Source: Yponomeuta sedellus
Lineage: Eukaryota; Arthropoda; Insecta; Lepidoptera; Yponomeutidae
DNA length: 64,000 nt
Assembly (NCBI GenBank): GCA_934045075.1
Contig: OW203722.1
Coordinates: 21,908,429 to 21,972,428, forward strand
Direction: 5' to 3'
Below are positions 52,757 through 63,838 of the stretch, in pieces; positions within the stretch are counted from its first letter, which is position 1, and each line of letters starts with the position of its first letter. Made by a program: the position numbers and the translations under genes. Under the pieces are notes generated by a model that worked only from the letters and a program-made list of their open reading frames with translations, did no database searches and had not been told where the DNA came from.

Positions 52757-53432
52757 TTATTTTAATTTCGTTTTTTCCTGGCGTACATTAAAGAATATTC
52801 TTATCTTATTTTACTCTTTAGTTTTTACACTTTTGGAACAAAGTATGCAATCAGTCAACTTACAAAAGGAAAGAATGGTGCAAATTACATGGAAAAATTG
52901 TTTAAAAAAGTACCTTTGCGGAATCCTTTACTGTCACACGTTTGGTCAGTTTTTTGTTTTGGGACGGGCGCACGTCCGTGTCCTTTTACCCGACTACGGC
53001 TTGGCCCAAAAGAAGGGTAATGAATTTGGCTCGTATGTATGTAAGTAGGTATGTCTAATTCTATGTTTCCTCATCACCTCTTAATCAATGGTCAGATTTT
53101 GATAAATAAGATCTCAATCGATTCATCGTGTTTGCTGCTGTGTCTTAGGCCATATGAAATCGGCGTAAATCTAACAAGCCAATAAAATACTAAAACGACT
53201 TAAATAAAAAAAAAACTTGAATAAAAAATTACCAATACCCTACATTTACTGCTGATATTTAACCAATAACCCGACTGCCTGCTTAATAGCAGGCTTGACC
53301 TAATTTCAGCAATGTCACCAGGTTGGGTCCACTTGCTTAGGAATCATTGCTCAGCAGGCGGGCATTTTTTAATTATTATGTTTTTCCACTTCCATAGAAA
53401 GCAGCTCAAAATTAGAATACACACTTAGATAT
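52757..53432. other. Unassigned stretch
   Basis: Possibly decayed 3' part of the LINE at 52514; no clear domain. 53265-53365 has a GCCTGCTTAATAGCAGGC-type small hairpin. Confidence 0.4.
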
Positions 53433-53465
53433 GATAGGAATATTCTTTATTGTACACACCAGCAA
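53433..53465 (-). repeat. Family L end fragment
   Basis: GATAGGAATATTCTTTATTG and TACACACCAGC match the start of the 48517 and 59813 copies. Confidence 0.7.
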
Positions 53466-53524
53466 ATACTTACTAAGACAGCAGACACAAAAGAAGAGCA
53501 ATTTCTCTCAAGCAATTGTACAAC

Positions 53525-53883
53525 GAAGCGCTCGTGGCCTAGGCAAACCGAGTGATTGGAAACAATCACTTGGTTAAGCAACAACAGGCGCGGTCAGGTA
53601 TGGGATGGGTGAGCGTCCCGTGACTACCGCTAGTGGCATTTTTCCGAGCGTTTCCGTGCTTCGCAAGGCACGTTAAGCCGTTGGTGCCGGCTGTCATATA
53701 ATGGCAGTCGTTAAGCCATGTCAGAGGCCTTATGGGCGGCTTGATAATTTCTGACAGTAAGGCCCGCCCCTGTCTTACAATCCTCCACCAACCCGGACTT
53801 GGTGGTGGAGTATGGCCTAACCTTCCTGCGATGCAGGAAGAGACCCGTGCCCCAGCAGTGGGGACATACAAGGGTTGATAACG
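53525..53883 (+). repeat. Family C SINE, full length, with 11-bp target duplication
   Basis: Lies between AATTGTACAAC at 53514-53524 and 53884-53894. It starts GAAGCGCTCGTGGCCTAGG and ends GGGTTGATAACG, which fixes the family ends at 359 bp (minus a small internal deletion near 53800). The 5S-like part is 53560-53630. Confidence 0.93.
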
Positions 53884-53894
53884 AATTGTACAAC

Positions 53895-54294
53895 ACTTAA
53901 TCACATAAAATTGTATCATTTTGCATTCACTTTTCACTACACGAACAAGCCCTTCCTATAACAATCAATTCAATTATGGAATGGTTCAATTATACAAAAT
54001 ACTCTAATTGAACGTTGTTTCTCGGGTTCAATGATCCTTTTTGACTTCTTGGTACCTTTACATGTATTGTCTTTTGTTTGAACTTGTCTGTAATTAATAA
54101 AATATACCAATAGTATATTTATCAGAATCAATGGCATATACTCACACGTATACACCCGCACATAAAATGTTCATACAAATAGACATATCTAACTTCTAAC
54201 ATCGTGCAGACCTCGTTTATCAAAAGGGTTAAAAAACTATAAACGTTATCCATCAACTTCTCCATTTGCTTGATTAATACATTGTGCGTGTGAC
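53895..54294. other. Unassigned stretch
   Basis: No repeat or exon recognised. Confidence 0.4.
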
Positions 54295-54776
54295 ACATCC
54301 TGCTATATTCAAGATATGTTGTGTACTTTATCAGATAAAAATATTCTCGAACCGAAATTTATGTTCCATAGATTTAAAAACCCGCTAGGCGTTCTTACAC
54401 GAAGCATGCGTTCTCGCTCGCACAATTTGAAAGTTTTAATTATTGTAAGTACTACAAATTATTGAATTGTAACCGGGTACAGGTTTCAGTTTCGCTCTGA
54501 TTCGTAGAGTTCATCCGGACGAACTCTGCAAATCGGAGCGACACCTGGTTGGACTCATCCTCAGATCATAGAAAGTCCAACAAACACTCTAATAGTTTAT
54601 CTGGTTACAATCCAGTTGCATCCTGCCATATTGAAGATTTTTTGTGTACTTTATCGAGTAAAAATATACTCGGTACTAAATTGATGTTCCATAGATCTCA
54701 ATAAAACCTTAAGGCCGTCTTACATGAAACATGCTGTCTCGCTCGCACAATTTGAAATTTTTATTGTTATAATATG
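54295..54776 (+). repeat. Direct duplication, ~155-bp units 322 bp apart
   Basis: 54295-54450 and 54617-54776 share ATCCTGC.ATATT.AAGAT, TGATGTTCCATAGAT and TCTCGCTCGCACAATTTGAA in the same order. Between them 54490-54545 holds an imperfect hairpin (CGCTCTGATTCGTAGAGTTC with its near-complement). Confidence 0.82.
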
Positions 54777-54829
54777 AGTAAACATAAATATGGTGTACCT
54801 ATTTTTTTACAATTGCTTATTTTTTTACA

Positions 54830-55195
54830 ATCGTTATCAACCCTTGTATGTCCCCACTGCTGGGGCACGGGTCTCTTCCTGCATCGCATTAAGGTTAGGC
54901 CATACTCCACCACGGGGGCCAAGTCCGGGTTGATGGAGGATTGTAGACAGTGGCGGGCCTTACTGTCAGAAGTTATCAAGCCGCCCATAAGGCCTCTGAC
55001 ATGGCTTAACGACTGCCATTATATAACAGCCGGCACCAACGGCTTTACGTGCCTTGCGAAGCACGGAAGCGCTCGGAAAAATGCTACTAGCGGTAGTCAC
55101 GGGACTATCACCCATCCCGTACCTGACCGCGCCTGTTGTTGCTTAACCAAGTGATTGATTCCAATCACTCGGTTCGCCTCGGCCACGAGCGCTTC
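54830..55195 (-). repeat. Family C SINE, near full length
   Basis: Complement copy from CGTTATCAACCCTTGTATGT to CTCGGCCACGAGCGCTTC. One of the best preserved; the 5S-like part is 55085-55165. Confidence 0.9.
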
Positions 55196-55679
55196 GTACA
55201 GACTCATTGAATTCCGGCTTATTTTATATTCACTTTCACCAACTGACCGCTGCTAATAGTACCTACATTAACAAGTTATTTAGAAGTGTACGAGAAACCG
55301 ACCCGCCTACGAGAAGTGTAATATCAAAGTAATTTAGCCATCGTGATTCAGTGCTTAGCAGCCACACTGCTTAGCTGGGAAGTTTGCGAGCTTCATTTAT
55401 GATGACGAGCATAAATTTGGCTGCTAGATTTGCCTTGAAATGAGCTTGACAAGCGCCATGTTAAAGAGAAGTTTTAGTATTCGTCTCTGACAAGCCGAAT
55501 AGCTTTGGCGATTTGAGTTGCTCTAACTAGATATTCTGAAAGGCGCTGGAAATACCTGTCGTTTAAAACAAAGCCAGTAATGAACGGTAACGATGAAGTT
55601 ATTTTGTGTTAATAATTTGTTACTTTTAACGTAATTTAATTTAAAACTGTAGTGAAAGAGATCATCAGTGGCCTTCAAC
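55196..55679. other. Unassigned stretch
   Basis: No exon or named repeat. Confidence 0.4.
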
Positions 55680-55900
55680 ATCTACGAAAGATGATTTAAA
55701 CAGCCACCGTGTCAGTTGTTTGGTTTGGGCACTTGCGCTGATGGCTAAAAAGGCCTATACGAGAGCGACAACGCCGGTCGCAACGTCCGCAAACAAATTG
55801 TGTTCCCGGTGACGTTAGTGGTTGTGCCATTCGTTGATCACGTAGATGGCACTTTTGGGAGAGCAGATCGAACCAAGCACTGTCATGCGCGACCACCCCA
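55680..55900 (-). pseudogene. LINE 3' end with zinc finger
   Basis: The minus frame 55896-55696 reads VAHDSAWFDLLSQKCHLRDQ, then FVCGRCDRRCRSRIGLFSHQ and RKC, a C2H2 finger typical of the C-terminus of some insect LINE proteins. Only about 65 codons remain; 5' truncated. Confidence 0.8.
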
Positions 55901-56344
55901 TCAGTTTTACAAATATCTAGAAGGTGTCTAGATATTTTGTTAAAGATTCAGGCAAAAAGCATAATCTGCATGAAACAGTGAGATACGAACCTTTTTCTAG
56001 GTCATTATAATGCCATGCTAAGAGTATGAGGTTCTATTTATCACTATTAAAAAATGTAGTTCCCAAGAACCCAGTAGATGGCGCTGAACTGACTACGTTA
56101 CGTTACGTGACGATAGATAAAAATTTATCTACAAATGGTTGTATATTGGTATTTTTATACTTTACTACTAGTCATTCATTTAAGTGATATGGTGACAATA
56201 ACATAATGACGTAACGTACCATTTGCTTTGAGATATCAAGATAACATAAAAGTGAAATAATAAAAAAAAAATGTGATATTCCGGTCTTCGCAGTAATTTA
56301 GCAAGTTCAGCGCCATCTTTATCCATTGACAAAGGAAGAGTAAA
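55901..56344. other. Unassigned stretch
   Basis: No repeat or exon recognised. CGTTACGTTACGTGACG and AATGACGTAACGTACC form loose palindromes. Confidence 0.4.
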
Positions 56345-56357
56345 TAAATAAAGCAAA

Positions 56358-56921
56358 TTTAAAAACCTATTTGGAGGCTAAAAATTTCACCCATGCCGGG
56401 ATTCGAACCCGCAACCTCTGGCTATCCGTACCAGCGCTCTACCAATTGAGCCAATGGGCGACTCACGGCATCAGTGAAATTTCGAACCTCTTTTTACAAT
56501 ACTCTCTGTATTACGTACAGGCAGCGACATCTGACTTAAGCAAATTGCATTACTTACAGCCCCGACTACCTACTTTGCAGTTAGGTTTAACATCAGTTTA
56601 TAAAAATAGTGTAATCATGTGGGTACAGTGATATCGTTCCGATGTTAAACCTAACTGCAAAGTAGGTAGTCGGGGCTGTAGGTAATGCAATTTGCTTAAG
56701 TCAGATGTCGCTGCCTGTACGTAATACAGAGAGTATTGTAAAAATAGGTTCGAAATTTCACTGATGCCGTGAGTCGCCCATTGGCTCAATTGGTAGAGCG
56801 CTGGTACGGATAGCCAGAGGTTGCGGGTTCGAATCCCGGCATGGGTGAAATTTTTAGCCTCTAAATAGGTTTTTAAATTTGTTCCTTAGCACGGGTTAGT
56901 GCATTAAAAATAAAAATAGTG
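56358..56921 (+). mobile_element. Family A inverted-dimer SINE with 13-bp target duplication
   Basis: TAAATAAAGCAAA flanks it at 56345-56357 and 56922-56934. The left arm (56358 to about 56596) is a complete reverse family A unit; after a loop of about 40 bases the right arm (about 56634 to 56876) is the forward unit, almost identical. A single-stranded tail TTTGTTCCTTAGCACGGGTT and an A-rich end follow. Each arm has the tRNA-like A and B boxes. The whole foldback therefore entered as one unit by reverse transcription. Confidence 0.9.
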
Positions 56922-56934
56922 TAAATAAAGCAAA

Positions 56935-58980
56935 ATCATCCATTCTAATGACATGCCATTTAAAATTTAAAACTAGGCCATCTGTTGTCATAATTATTCT
57001 AAATTTGTTACTTTTTTATATTTTTCTAATCCTAATCTGATAATCTCACGGGTATATAGAAAGTCACCCGCATTTGTAATCTTAAAAATATCTAAATAAC
57101 CGCAATCTAAAAATATTTTTTACAGTTAAGTGCCTATATTTTGTACAAATATGTTCAACTTATGTGAAACGCGCACATTCAATTATGTTTACGGTAGCAC
57201 ACATATTATTCCTCTGGGAAATTGAACGAAGAACCGTTTTATTATTGTTTGTACGTTTATATTTAAAATACTTTTTGGTATACTATGCTAAATATTGCAG
57301 TATTACTGGAATTATAATACATTCTAGTCTCTTCACAAACTTTTTTACAATATTTGGGAAGATGGGTTGTGGCTTAAACAAAGTATAGATAGGTACGTAA
57401 CATGATATTGTTTGCCCAAATGAATAAAGTTTTAGCAAGAAAACGATTTTGCTTTCAATCGTGTAGACAATAACACACAAAAGTACGTTCCTTCGTAAAT
57501 ACAATGACTTTTCAAACTATATATCTGAAGTCATCAAACATAGTTCTGAGACCGCTTTGTCTGAGACACGTTACGCTGTGCAGTCAGTCCAAGTCTCCGT
57601 ACATCTTGGCAGATGTTGCCAAACTCATACTGTGGACACTAACGTGAAAACTTCAAACTGCTTTTAGTTTTCGTTTGCGAGACGAGAGTTTTGGTACATG
57701 GTGCGACTTCGGTGCCGAAACTCGGAGGCTATTCAGAAATATTTTGAGCAGACTCTTACCTGCGATACCGTGCAACTTTAACTTCTTCGCCAAACAATTT
57801 CCAACTTTACTATGTGGATCTAAAGTCGCTTTCGCAATTCCCGCAGAGTGTAAGTCAGCATCTCCTGAATACCACACAGTAAAACTTTACTTATTAGCCG
57901 GGCAAGCTATCCGCTTAGCTTTAACCTTTTTTCTCTTAGCCTTTAAGAGGATTGAAGAAGCAGCAAACTAATGCTCGCTTTGGTCGTTTTTTCCGTATTT
58001 ACTTGTATCTCGGTTCGATGGATAATTCAGTGTCTGGACACAAAGAATAATTAAATAAGTTTTGCAGCTTGGCCGCTTAAAATCTTCAGTTGCCTCGGCC
58101 GGGAATTTGCGCAGATACTTTTCTATTTTTGAGTTTTTTTTTGGGAAGTTGGCTGGCGTCCAGTTTCATTTGGAATTTTAGCCTTGTCTCTCCACCTGAG
58201 ATGGTCTAAACAGACTGAAGTTTCAGTGCACCTGCAGTTATTCCAAATTAGATGGGACTACATTTTCACCTCACTGCAGTAAAAAAAATCTCTTCGATCG
58301 ATAACAGTCAAGTAAAGCCACTATTTTAAAACAGAAGCTGACTTTAAAGGGGTAGATAGAATCAGCTCATTGTCTAGGCGCAAAGAGAGCGTTAGGCCAA
58401 GTTCTTGGCCGTCCCGCACTGTAAGCTTATTTACATGAACCGATTCGAAGCTTTTTTGCCCCTTTCTTCGGTGCCAATTATGTCACAGAAGTAAAAAATT
58501 GAGAACTACTGAAAATTATCAGTAATCTAAAGTTGGAACTTTTTTAATTTAGTTTTATTTTTATTTCATGATTAATTGTGTTGGTGTCTAACATACGTGA
58601 GTGTCCAAGAATTTTCAGCACTTGCTACCTAAATCACTTACTGATATATCATCAAAAGTCTGTGTTTTGATTGAGTTACAGGTTTGAAATATCCTACAGA
58701 AATAGTAATAAATAAATAATTCACTAAAACATTTTTTTATTATTTATGTTTTTAAAACCACACATTTTTTCGCTATTGCTCTGCCAAACTATTGAATACT
58801 CTCGAAGCTAGCGTCACTGCAAATTTGAAAACCGTCAAAAATAAACAGAGTGGGTAGGGTCATAATTTCAGGTCCTTCCGCACTAAACCATTGCAGACGG
58901 AAAAATGGTTTGTTAAGAAATACTCTTTATTTATTTTTTATTAGCTTGTATACCTAAGATAACATAAGTCAATAATCATA
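56935..58980. other. 2 kb without recognised feature
   Basis: 57675-57971 (+) is an open frame of 98 codons mirrored by one of 74 codons on the minus strand. It has a hydrophobic stretch (LLAGQAIRLALTFFLLAF) but no domain I know and no clear splice sites. No copy of the named repeats was seen. Confidence 0.4.
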
Positions 58981-59170
58981 ACAATAGTCTTTATTGTACA
59001 CTGGAAAAACAACAAATACAAAATATTTAAAAACCTATTCAGATGCTAAATATTTATATTTGTTCCTTAGCACGGGTTAGTGCATTAAAAATAAAAATAG
59101 TATAAATACAAAATAGTTACAAATGTATATAGTACAATTGGCGACCTAATTGCAAAAAACAGTTTCTTCT
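58981..59170 (-). repeat. Family L copy split by a family A mini-insertion
   Basis: AGTCTTTATTGTACACTGG and, after the insertion, AGTACAATTGGCGACCTAAT with GCAAAAAACAGTTTCTT correspond to the L copy at 59813. The inserted piece is 59026-59103. Confidence 0.75.
59026..59103 (+). mobile_element. 78-bp family A mini-insertion with 12-bp target duplication
   Basis: AAATACAAAATA flanks it at 59014-59025 and 59104-59115. It contains only the outer end TTTAAAAACCTATTCAGATG and the tail TTTGTTCCTTAGCACGGGTT with an A-rich end. The tRNA-like core is missing, so the terminal parts alone were inserted. Confidence 0.85.
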
Positions 59171-59733
59171 AGACAACCATACGATGGACAAATTGTTGAA
59201 GGAAATTAGAAAGACATTGCATATTTAAAGGTTGATACATACTTATACTTAATAATAACATTGAATTTAAAATTCAATGATAATAATACAATCAAATACC
59301 TTTGCTTGTATAAACTTATAATTACTTAAACTAACTTTCATAGATTTACCAAACAGAAAAATAATATAGCAAAGATAAAATAAAACACCTGTAATAAAAT
59401 GTCATATAATAAAAGAGATAAAATTATTTATAATGTAACTCATCGCTAAGTTACTTTGAATTTGATAAGACATTGGTATATTAACAAAAATTGTGAAATT
59501 CCACCAAAACAAACATATTGCATCACAAGTTTTATATGATGTTTTTAAGAGTTTTACCACTCTCTATCACGGATTATCTAAAAATTTCCATTTTTCTATG
59601 AAAACGCTGCTAATTACGTGAACTTGGTCTTACATTTTTTCGAGATGAGATATTGGCCTAATTTTTACACTTTGAGCTTTGCGAGATTCTACTTTACTCC
59701 GGGTTCTACTACGGTAAAGTAATAAATAATGCC
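59171..59733. other. AT-rich stretch, nothing recognised
   Basis: No exon or named repeat. Confidence 0.45.
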
Positions 59734-59780
59734 AAAAATTACACTGTAAAAATAAAAATAATTCTTACAGTGTAATTTTT
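59734..59780. repeat. 16-bp perfect inverted repeat
   Basis: AAAAATTACACTGTAA at 59734-59749 pairs exactly with 59765-59780, with a 15-base spacer. Confidence 0.8.
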
Positions 59781-59797
59781 ATAACAACGTAACAATT

Positions 59798-59947
59798 GGC
59801 AATTATTTTTAAGATAAGATAAGAATATTCTTTATTGTACACCAGAGCACATATTATATAACATGTAATGATACAAAGTACAATTGGCGGCCTTATTGCT
59901 AAAAGCAATTTCTTGCAAATTTATTCAAATAAATAAAAATAATTGCC
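59798..59947 (-). repeat. Family L copy inside a 14-bp inverted repeat
   Basis: 59813-59914 is the family L reference copy. GGCAATTATTTTTA at 59798-59811 and its exact complement at 59934-59947 bracket it. Confidence 0.8.
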
Positions 59948-60417
59948 ACTTGTTACGGCTTTAAACTCTGCTCGTTCGGCAGTATTTTATTTTCCTCTCT
60001 TGTTTTCTTTTTCCTTTGAAGCATTTAGTGTAACGTCACGTTCACTGTAAACAAACACATTTATCAACGCGTTTTGTATAGTCGGCTAAGTAAAAAACAT
60101 TTCGCTGCAGAGAAACAACACCTACACATAATTAATGAACCCAACTACGTGCCAAAGCTAGCTTACTGTAACTGCTGCTTGAGAGAAACTTGTAAAATGT
60201 AACGAGTAAAATATGCGGAGGAAATGATCATTTTGTAGACGTTAGTTCAGGAAAAAAAGATTTAGGTTCTCATTTGTGCATAAAACAAACTAAATAACTA
60301 ACTTATTTAGAGTAAAACACACTAGCCATAGAGACTGAATTGTGGCTGTATCTAGTTAGTTAGACCTGAGATTTTTGCGCTAGGCTTCATAGTCAAACTA
60401 CACGTTAATATTTTACA
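59948..60417. other. Unassigned stretch
   Basis: No repeat or exon recognised. Confidence 0.4.
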
Positions 60418-60592
60418 TTATAGCGTTTTCTGCGCGACGGATATCGCAAACGTGGCCGAACCAAGCGGAGATGGCGGGACGACCTTACAACCTTTTTGCT
60501 GGACTGGCAGAAAGTGGCCATGAACAGGGAGGAATGGAAGACAAAAGGGGAGGCCTTTGCCCAGCAGTGGGACACAATCGAGGCTACATAAA
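60418..60592 (+). pseudogene. RTE-like LINE C-terminal end
   Basis: One + frame reads RFLRDGYRKRGRTKRRWRDD, then VAMNREEWKTKGEAFAQQWD and a stop near 60591, followed by an A run. It is the same family as 42340-42537. 5' truncated. Confidence 0.8.
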
Positions 60593-60599
60593 AAAAAAT

Positions 60600-60790
60600 C
60601 CTCACGATGTTTCCCTTCTACCATGAAGGGAAACATCGTGTAAACAGGAAATGTATCGTGTATCGCAGGAAACAGCGAGTTCGTAAATGAACATTACTTA
60701 CAAAGCCATTAGTACATTCCGTGATTTGAACCCACTGCCTCGGAATTGAGAAGCCGGCGTATGACTTCACCTATGGAGAATTAACTTTTA
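60600..60790. repeat. Hairpin and reverse tRNA-like SINE piece
   Basis: CACGATGTTTCCCTTC at 60603-60618 is exactly complemented at 60625-60640 (6-base loop); this motif is the GATGTTTTCCTTC block of family E in both directions. 60700-60780 is a decayed tRNA-like head in reverse (CCGTGATTTGAACCCACTGC). Confidence 0.7.
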
Positions 60791-60944
60791 TAGATTTTTT
60801 CCCATTTCATTTAATAATTATTTTCCTATTTCATTTCATCCCTTTTGCAATGGTGCCAAAACGTCGCTCCATACGGTAGTTAAGTTTACGTAATAAACAA
60901 TAGCAAAGAGGCCCGTTAAATCTGTAACTAAATGCTTTTTCGGA

Positions 60945-61085
60945 AGGGAAAATTCGGAAATGGCGTGCGTGCATGCAAAGGCTTACGAACGTTAATGAAG
61001 CGAAGGTGATGTGTCAGGTTCGTGGCAAGTGGCAGTCCCTGGTCTTGCCTACCCCTCTGGGATACAAGCATGAGGTTATGTTGTG
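60945..61085 (+). repeat. Family F repeat
   Basis: AATGGCGTGCGTGCATGCAA, GAAGCGAAGGTGATGTGTCA and GTGGCAAGTGGCAGTCCCTG, same orientation as the pair at 51485-51800. Confidence 0.8.
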
Positions 61086-61856
61086 ATATGTTTCGGAAAT
61101 TCCTGACTCTCTGAAAGAGAATGTTATGTCGCTGATGTCTAACTACAAGCTGAAATCCTTGAGGTTTGAAAGCCGTGGTTACGTAATTACTGGCATCTAC
61201 TTAGACTATACTTTGAAGTCAACGTACAAAAAAAAACAGAAAAATCTGGTTTCATATTGAGAAATCTGTTTTAAAAACATGCCTGAACAAAGTACCACCT
61301 CCCGTCTATTAAAACAATAACCCGCGTACTCTCTGGCTGACTGCTTATAGTTGAGATTGTGTCGAGATAGTTTTGAAAAGTGCCATCTAAAACAAACAAA
61401 CTAGCGTATACGACAGCTATTGTTATGACAATTTCATTTCGCTACGGCTTTTAAACTGCTCAAAATTAACGGTATATTTCTATTATACAGCGAAGTTTCC
61501 TCAATGGCTGGCAAGTACGTACAACCTTATTTCGTATAAATATTAAGTCTTCTTAAAACGTCATGTGACGGTCAGGAAAGAGATTTAACAAATCGATAAA
61601 TTTCAAGAACCACACGTAAATGTGGGCAGTATTTTTTAAGTACCTACATTATAAAATACTTTAAAAGGAGACTAACCAAACGTATCGCTACTCATACATA
61701 ATACTGGCCGCGTTGTCGCATTGAACAGCGATACAATTGAGATTATTTGCATGTGAAAGAGGTCGGTAAAACAGATACAATATTCCACGTATAAAAACGT
61801 ATTTTCGCCGTTTAGTAAACTTTAATCTTTGCATACCCGTCCGGAATACAGATGTT
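61086..61856. other. Unassigned stretch
   Basis: No repeat or exon recognised. Confidence 0.4.
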
Positions 61857-62074
61857 AGTTTATGTATGAATACAAAGACGCTTTGTATTGTTAAATGTTA
61901 TTCCCATTTTTATGTACGATAAATTGTTCTCTATCTATCTAATGCCAGCTCACTAAGTAAAGTAGTCTCAGTAAAAAACAATGGCACATTTCTTATTGAC
62001 GTTCAATGAACAGTACAATACGTCTTTGTATTCATGTTACTCAATGTAATATTTATAGTCAAGTTACATTTATA

Positions 62075-62228
<154 letters not shown>

Positions 62229-62784
62229 AATTTGAAATTGAATTAACATCAATATATATAACAATAATCCAGTACACCTAAAGGTTGTCTGGGATTGCAC
62301 AATCATGTTTTTCTGAGGTTATATTTATATCGGATTCAATTAGTTTCAATAATGGCGGATGGGTTCGACCACGTTTCACTCTGATCTGCGGGAAGAAAGG
62401 TTATCCAGAATTTTAAGTAACCTGCTGTCGGTAATCCGTTAACAATCAACTCTCGATAACTTTTCTCTTTATGGCCAGAAAAGGTCTAGATTCCTTTGAA
62501 GCACCACAAAAAAGTTACACGCAAATTGAAAATTACTTTCCTACTTAGAGACGATGATTTTAGGAAAAAGTTTCCCGAACATGACGTCAGCACTCGGGAA
62601 CTCAATCCTGCATTCCTTGGGAAGTTATGCTTAACTTCGACGCGTAGCATGTTCAACTTTTACCCTCCTTCTCGGGATGAAGTGTTTCTTGGATTGGTTG
62701 GTTTCTTCGGCGTTGCTTTGTTATATAAGAATCTTTCGGGGCGCTTAGGGAAGCTAACTAGCGCTATCAATGGAATACAACTTT
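62229..62784. other. Unassigned stretch
   Basis: An open frame of 135 codons from 62496 runs into the family A copy at 62785. It has no recognised domain and no splice context. Confidence 0.4.
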
Positions 62785-62965
62785 TAAAAACCTATATAGA
62801 GGCTATAAATTCCACCCGCGCCGGGACTCGAACCCGCGATCTCTGGCTAATTGTGCCAGCGCTCTCCCAACTGAACAAATGGGCGACTAACCGGCATCAG
62901 TGAAATTTTTTTCCTCTTTACAATGCTCTCTGTATTACGTACAGGCAGCAACATCTGGCTGAAAT
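62785..62965 (-). repeat. Family A SINE, reverse
   Basis: TTTTAAAAACCTATATAGAG, the complemented B box (GCCGGGACTCGAACCCGCGA), complemented A box, and the start of the body (TTACGTACAGGCAGCAACAT). Confidence 0.83.
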
Positions 62966-63104
62966 TATAAGTTTTTCAAATTGCCCTTAGTGTGGCGAGC
63001 ACATGTCAACTCTGCGTGCGCACTACAAACTCCAACATTCCTGCATAGCGCAATCAAAGTGTTTCAATGACATACCATAAATACAATATCTAACTAACAA
63101 AAAT

Positions 63105-63235
63105 CGGACCGGCCGTCCCCAGGCATACGATCTGCCTGGCGGGAAATTTCCCTTAATAGTGGAAGAGCACGATCACCCGCTCTTCCCTATAGTGGTGACC
63201 CCGACGTGATTAGCACGGGTTAGTGCATTAAAAAG
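63105..63235 (+). repeat. Unnamed repeat followed by a family A tail
   Basis: 63105-63200 shares CCAGGCATACGATCTGCCTGG-like sequence with 32690-32845. 63208-63235 is the isolated family A tail TTAGCACGGGTTAGTGCATT. Confidence 0.6.
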
Positions 63236-63271
63236 AACATAAAAATATTAATTTATTATTTTACTTTATTG

Positions 63272-63365
63272 CAGACAAAACATTAAACAGGACATTACAT
63301 AAAAAGGCGAGCTTATCTCTGTAAGAGATTTTTTCCAGAATACCTTGGAGAGTCGGAGCAGCAGT
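63272..63365 (-). repeat. Family M repeat, reverse
   Basis: CTTTATTGCAGACAAAACAT, GGCGAGCTTATCTCTGTAAG and CCTTGGAGAGTCGG are the complement of 51061-51178. Confidence 0.78.
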
Positions 63366-63470
63366 TAATTTATTTCTTGGTCATATGCGTATATTTTTAC
63401 AGCAAAACATATTTACCGATTATAGTAATTGATTTCTAATATCTATAAATTCTTACCTTACGTGGTAATA

Positions 63471-63827
63471 TATATATATATATATATATTAGCCTTTTTG
63501 CATCTACTTAATGAGATGATTTATACAGCGTCCAGTGGTATCTTCACTCACACTAGACGGGTGAAGGGACCACTCTGACGCTGTAGTGCCTGGGTCATGG
63601 TTTTATAGATGGTGTAGGCTTGCCCAGCACCTATACCGTCCTGACAGCTTAGTCGGCCTAGCCCACAGGAAAGACTAGTCAATACGTGCGGAGCCAACCA
63701 AGCCGCGGGTTTCCTCACGATGTTTTCCTTCACCGTTAGCGTGTGGTGTTGCGACTGCAAATTCGCACATGTACGTAACTTGTGCCCCAGGTTCAATCCC
63801 GAGTGCGGGCATGTACCAATGACTTTG
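63471..63827 (-). repeat. Family E SINE with inverted 5' end and 11-bp target duplication
   Basis: ACGTGGTAATA flanks it at 63460-63470 and 63828-63838. The body (63490-63779) is in minus orientation with a (TA)n run at its 3' end, but the head part 63781-63827 (GGTTCAATCCCGAGTGCGGG) is in plus orientation. This is the pattern left by twin priming. Confidence 0.88.
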
Positions 63828-63838
63828 ACGTGGTAATA

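Noticed and set aside
57653..57971. Possible gene of 98 codons (+) or 74 codons (-)
   Set aside because: No recognisable domain, no splice or promoter evidence, and both strands are open over the same bases. Left as unassigned.
62496..62903. 135-codon open frame
   Set aside because: Its last third is family A SINE and the rest has no recognised domain.
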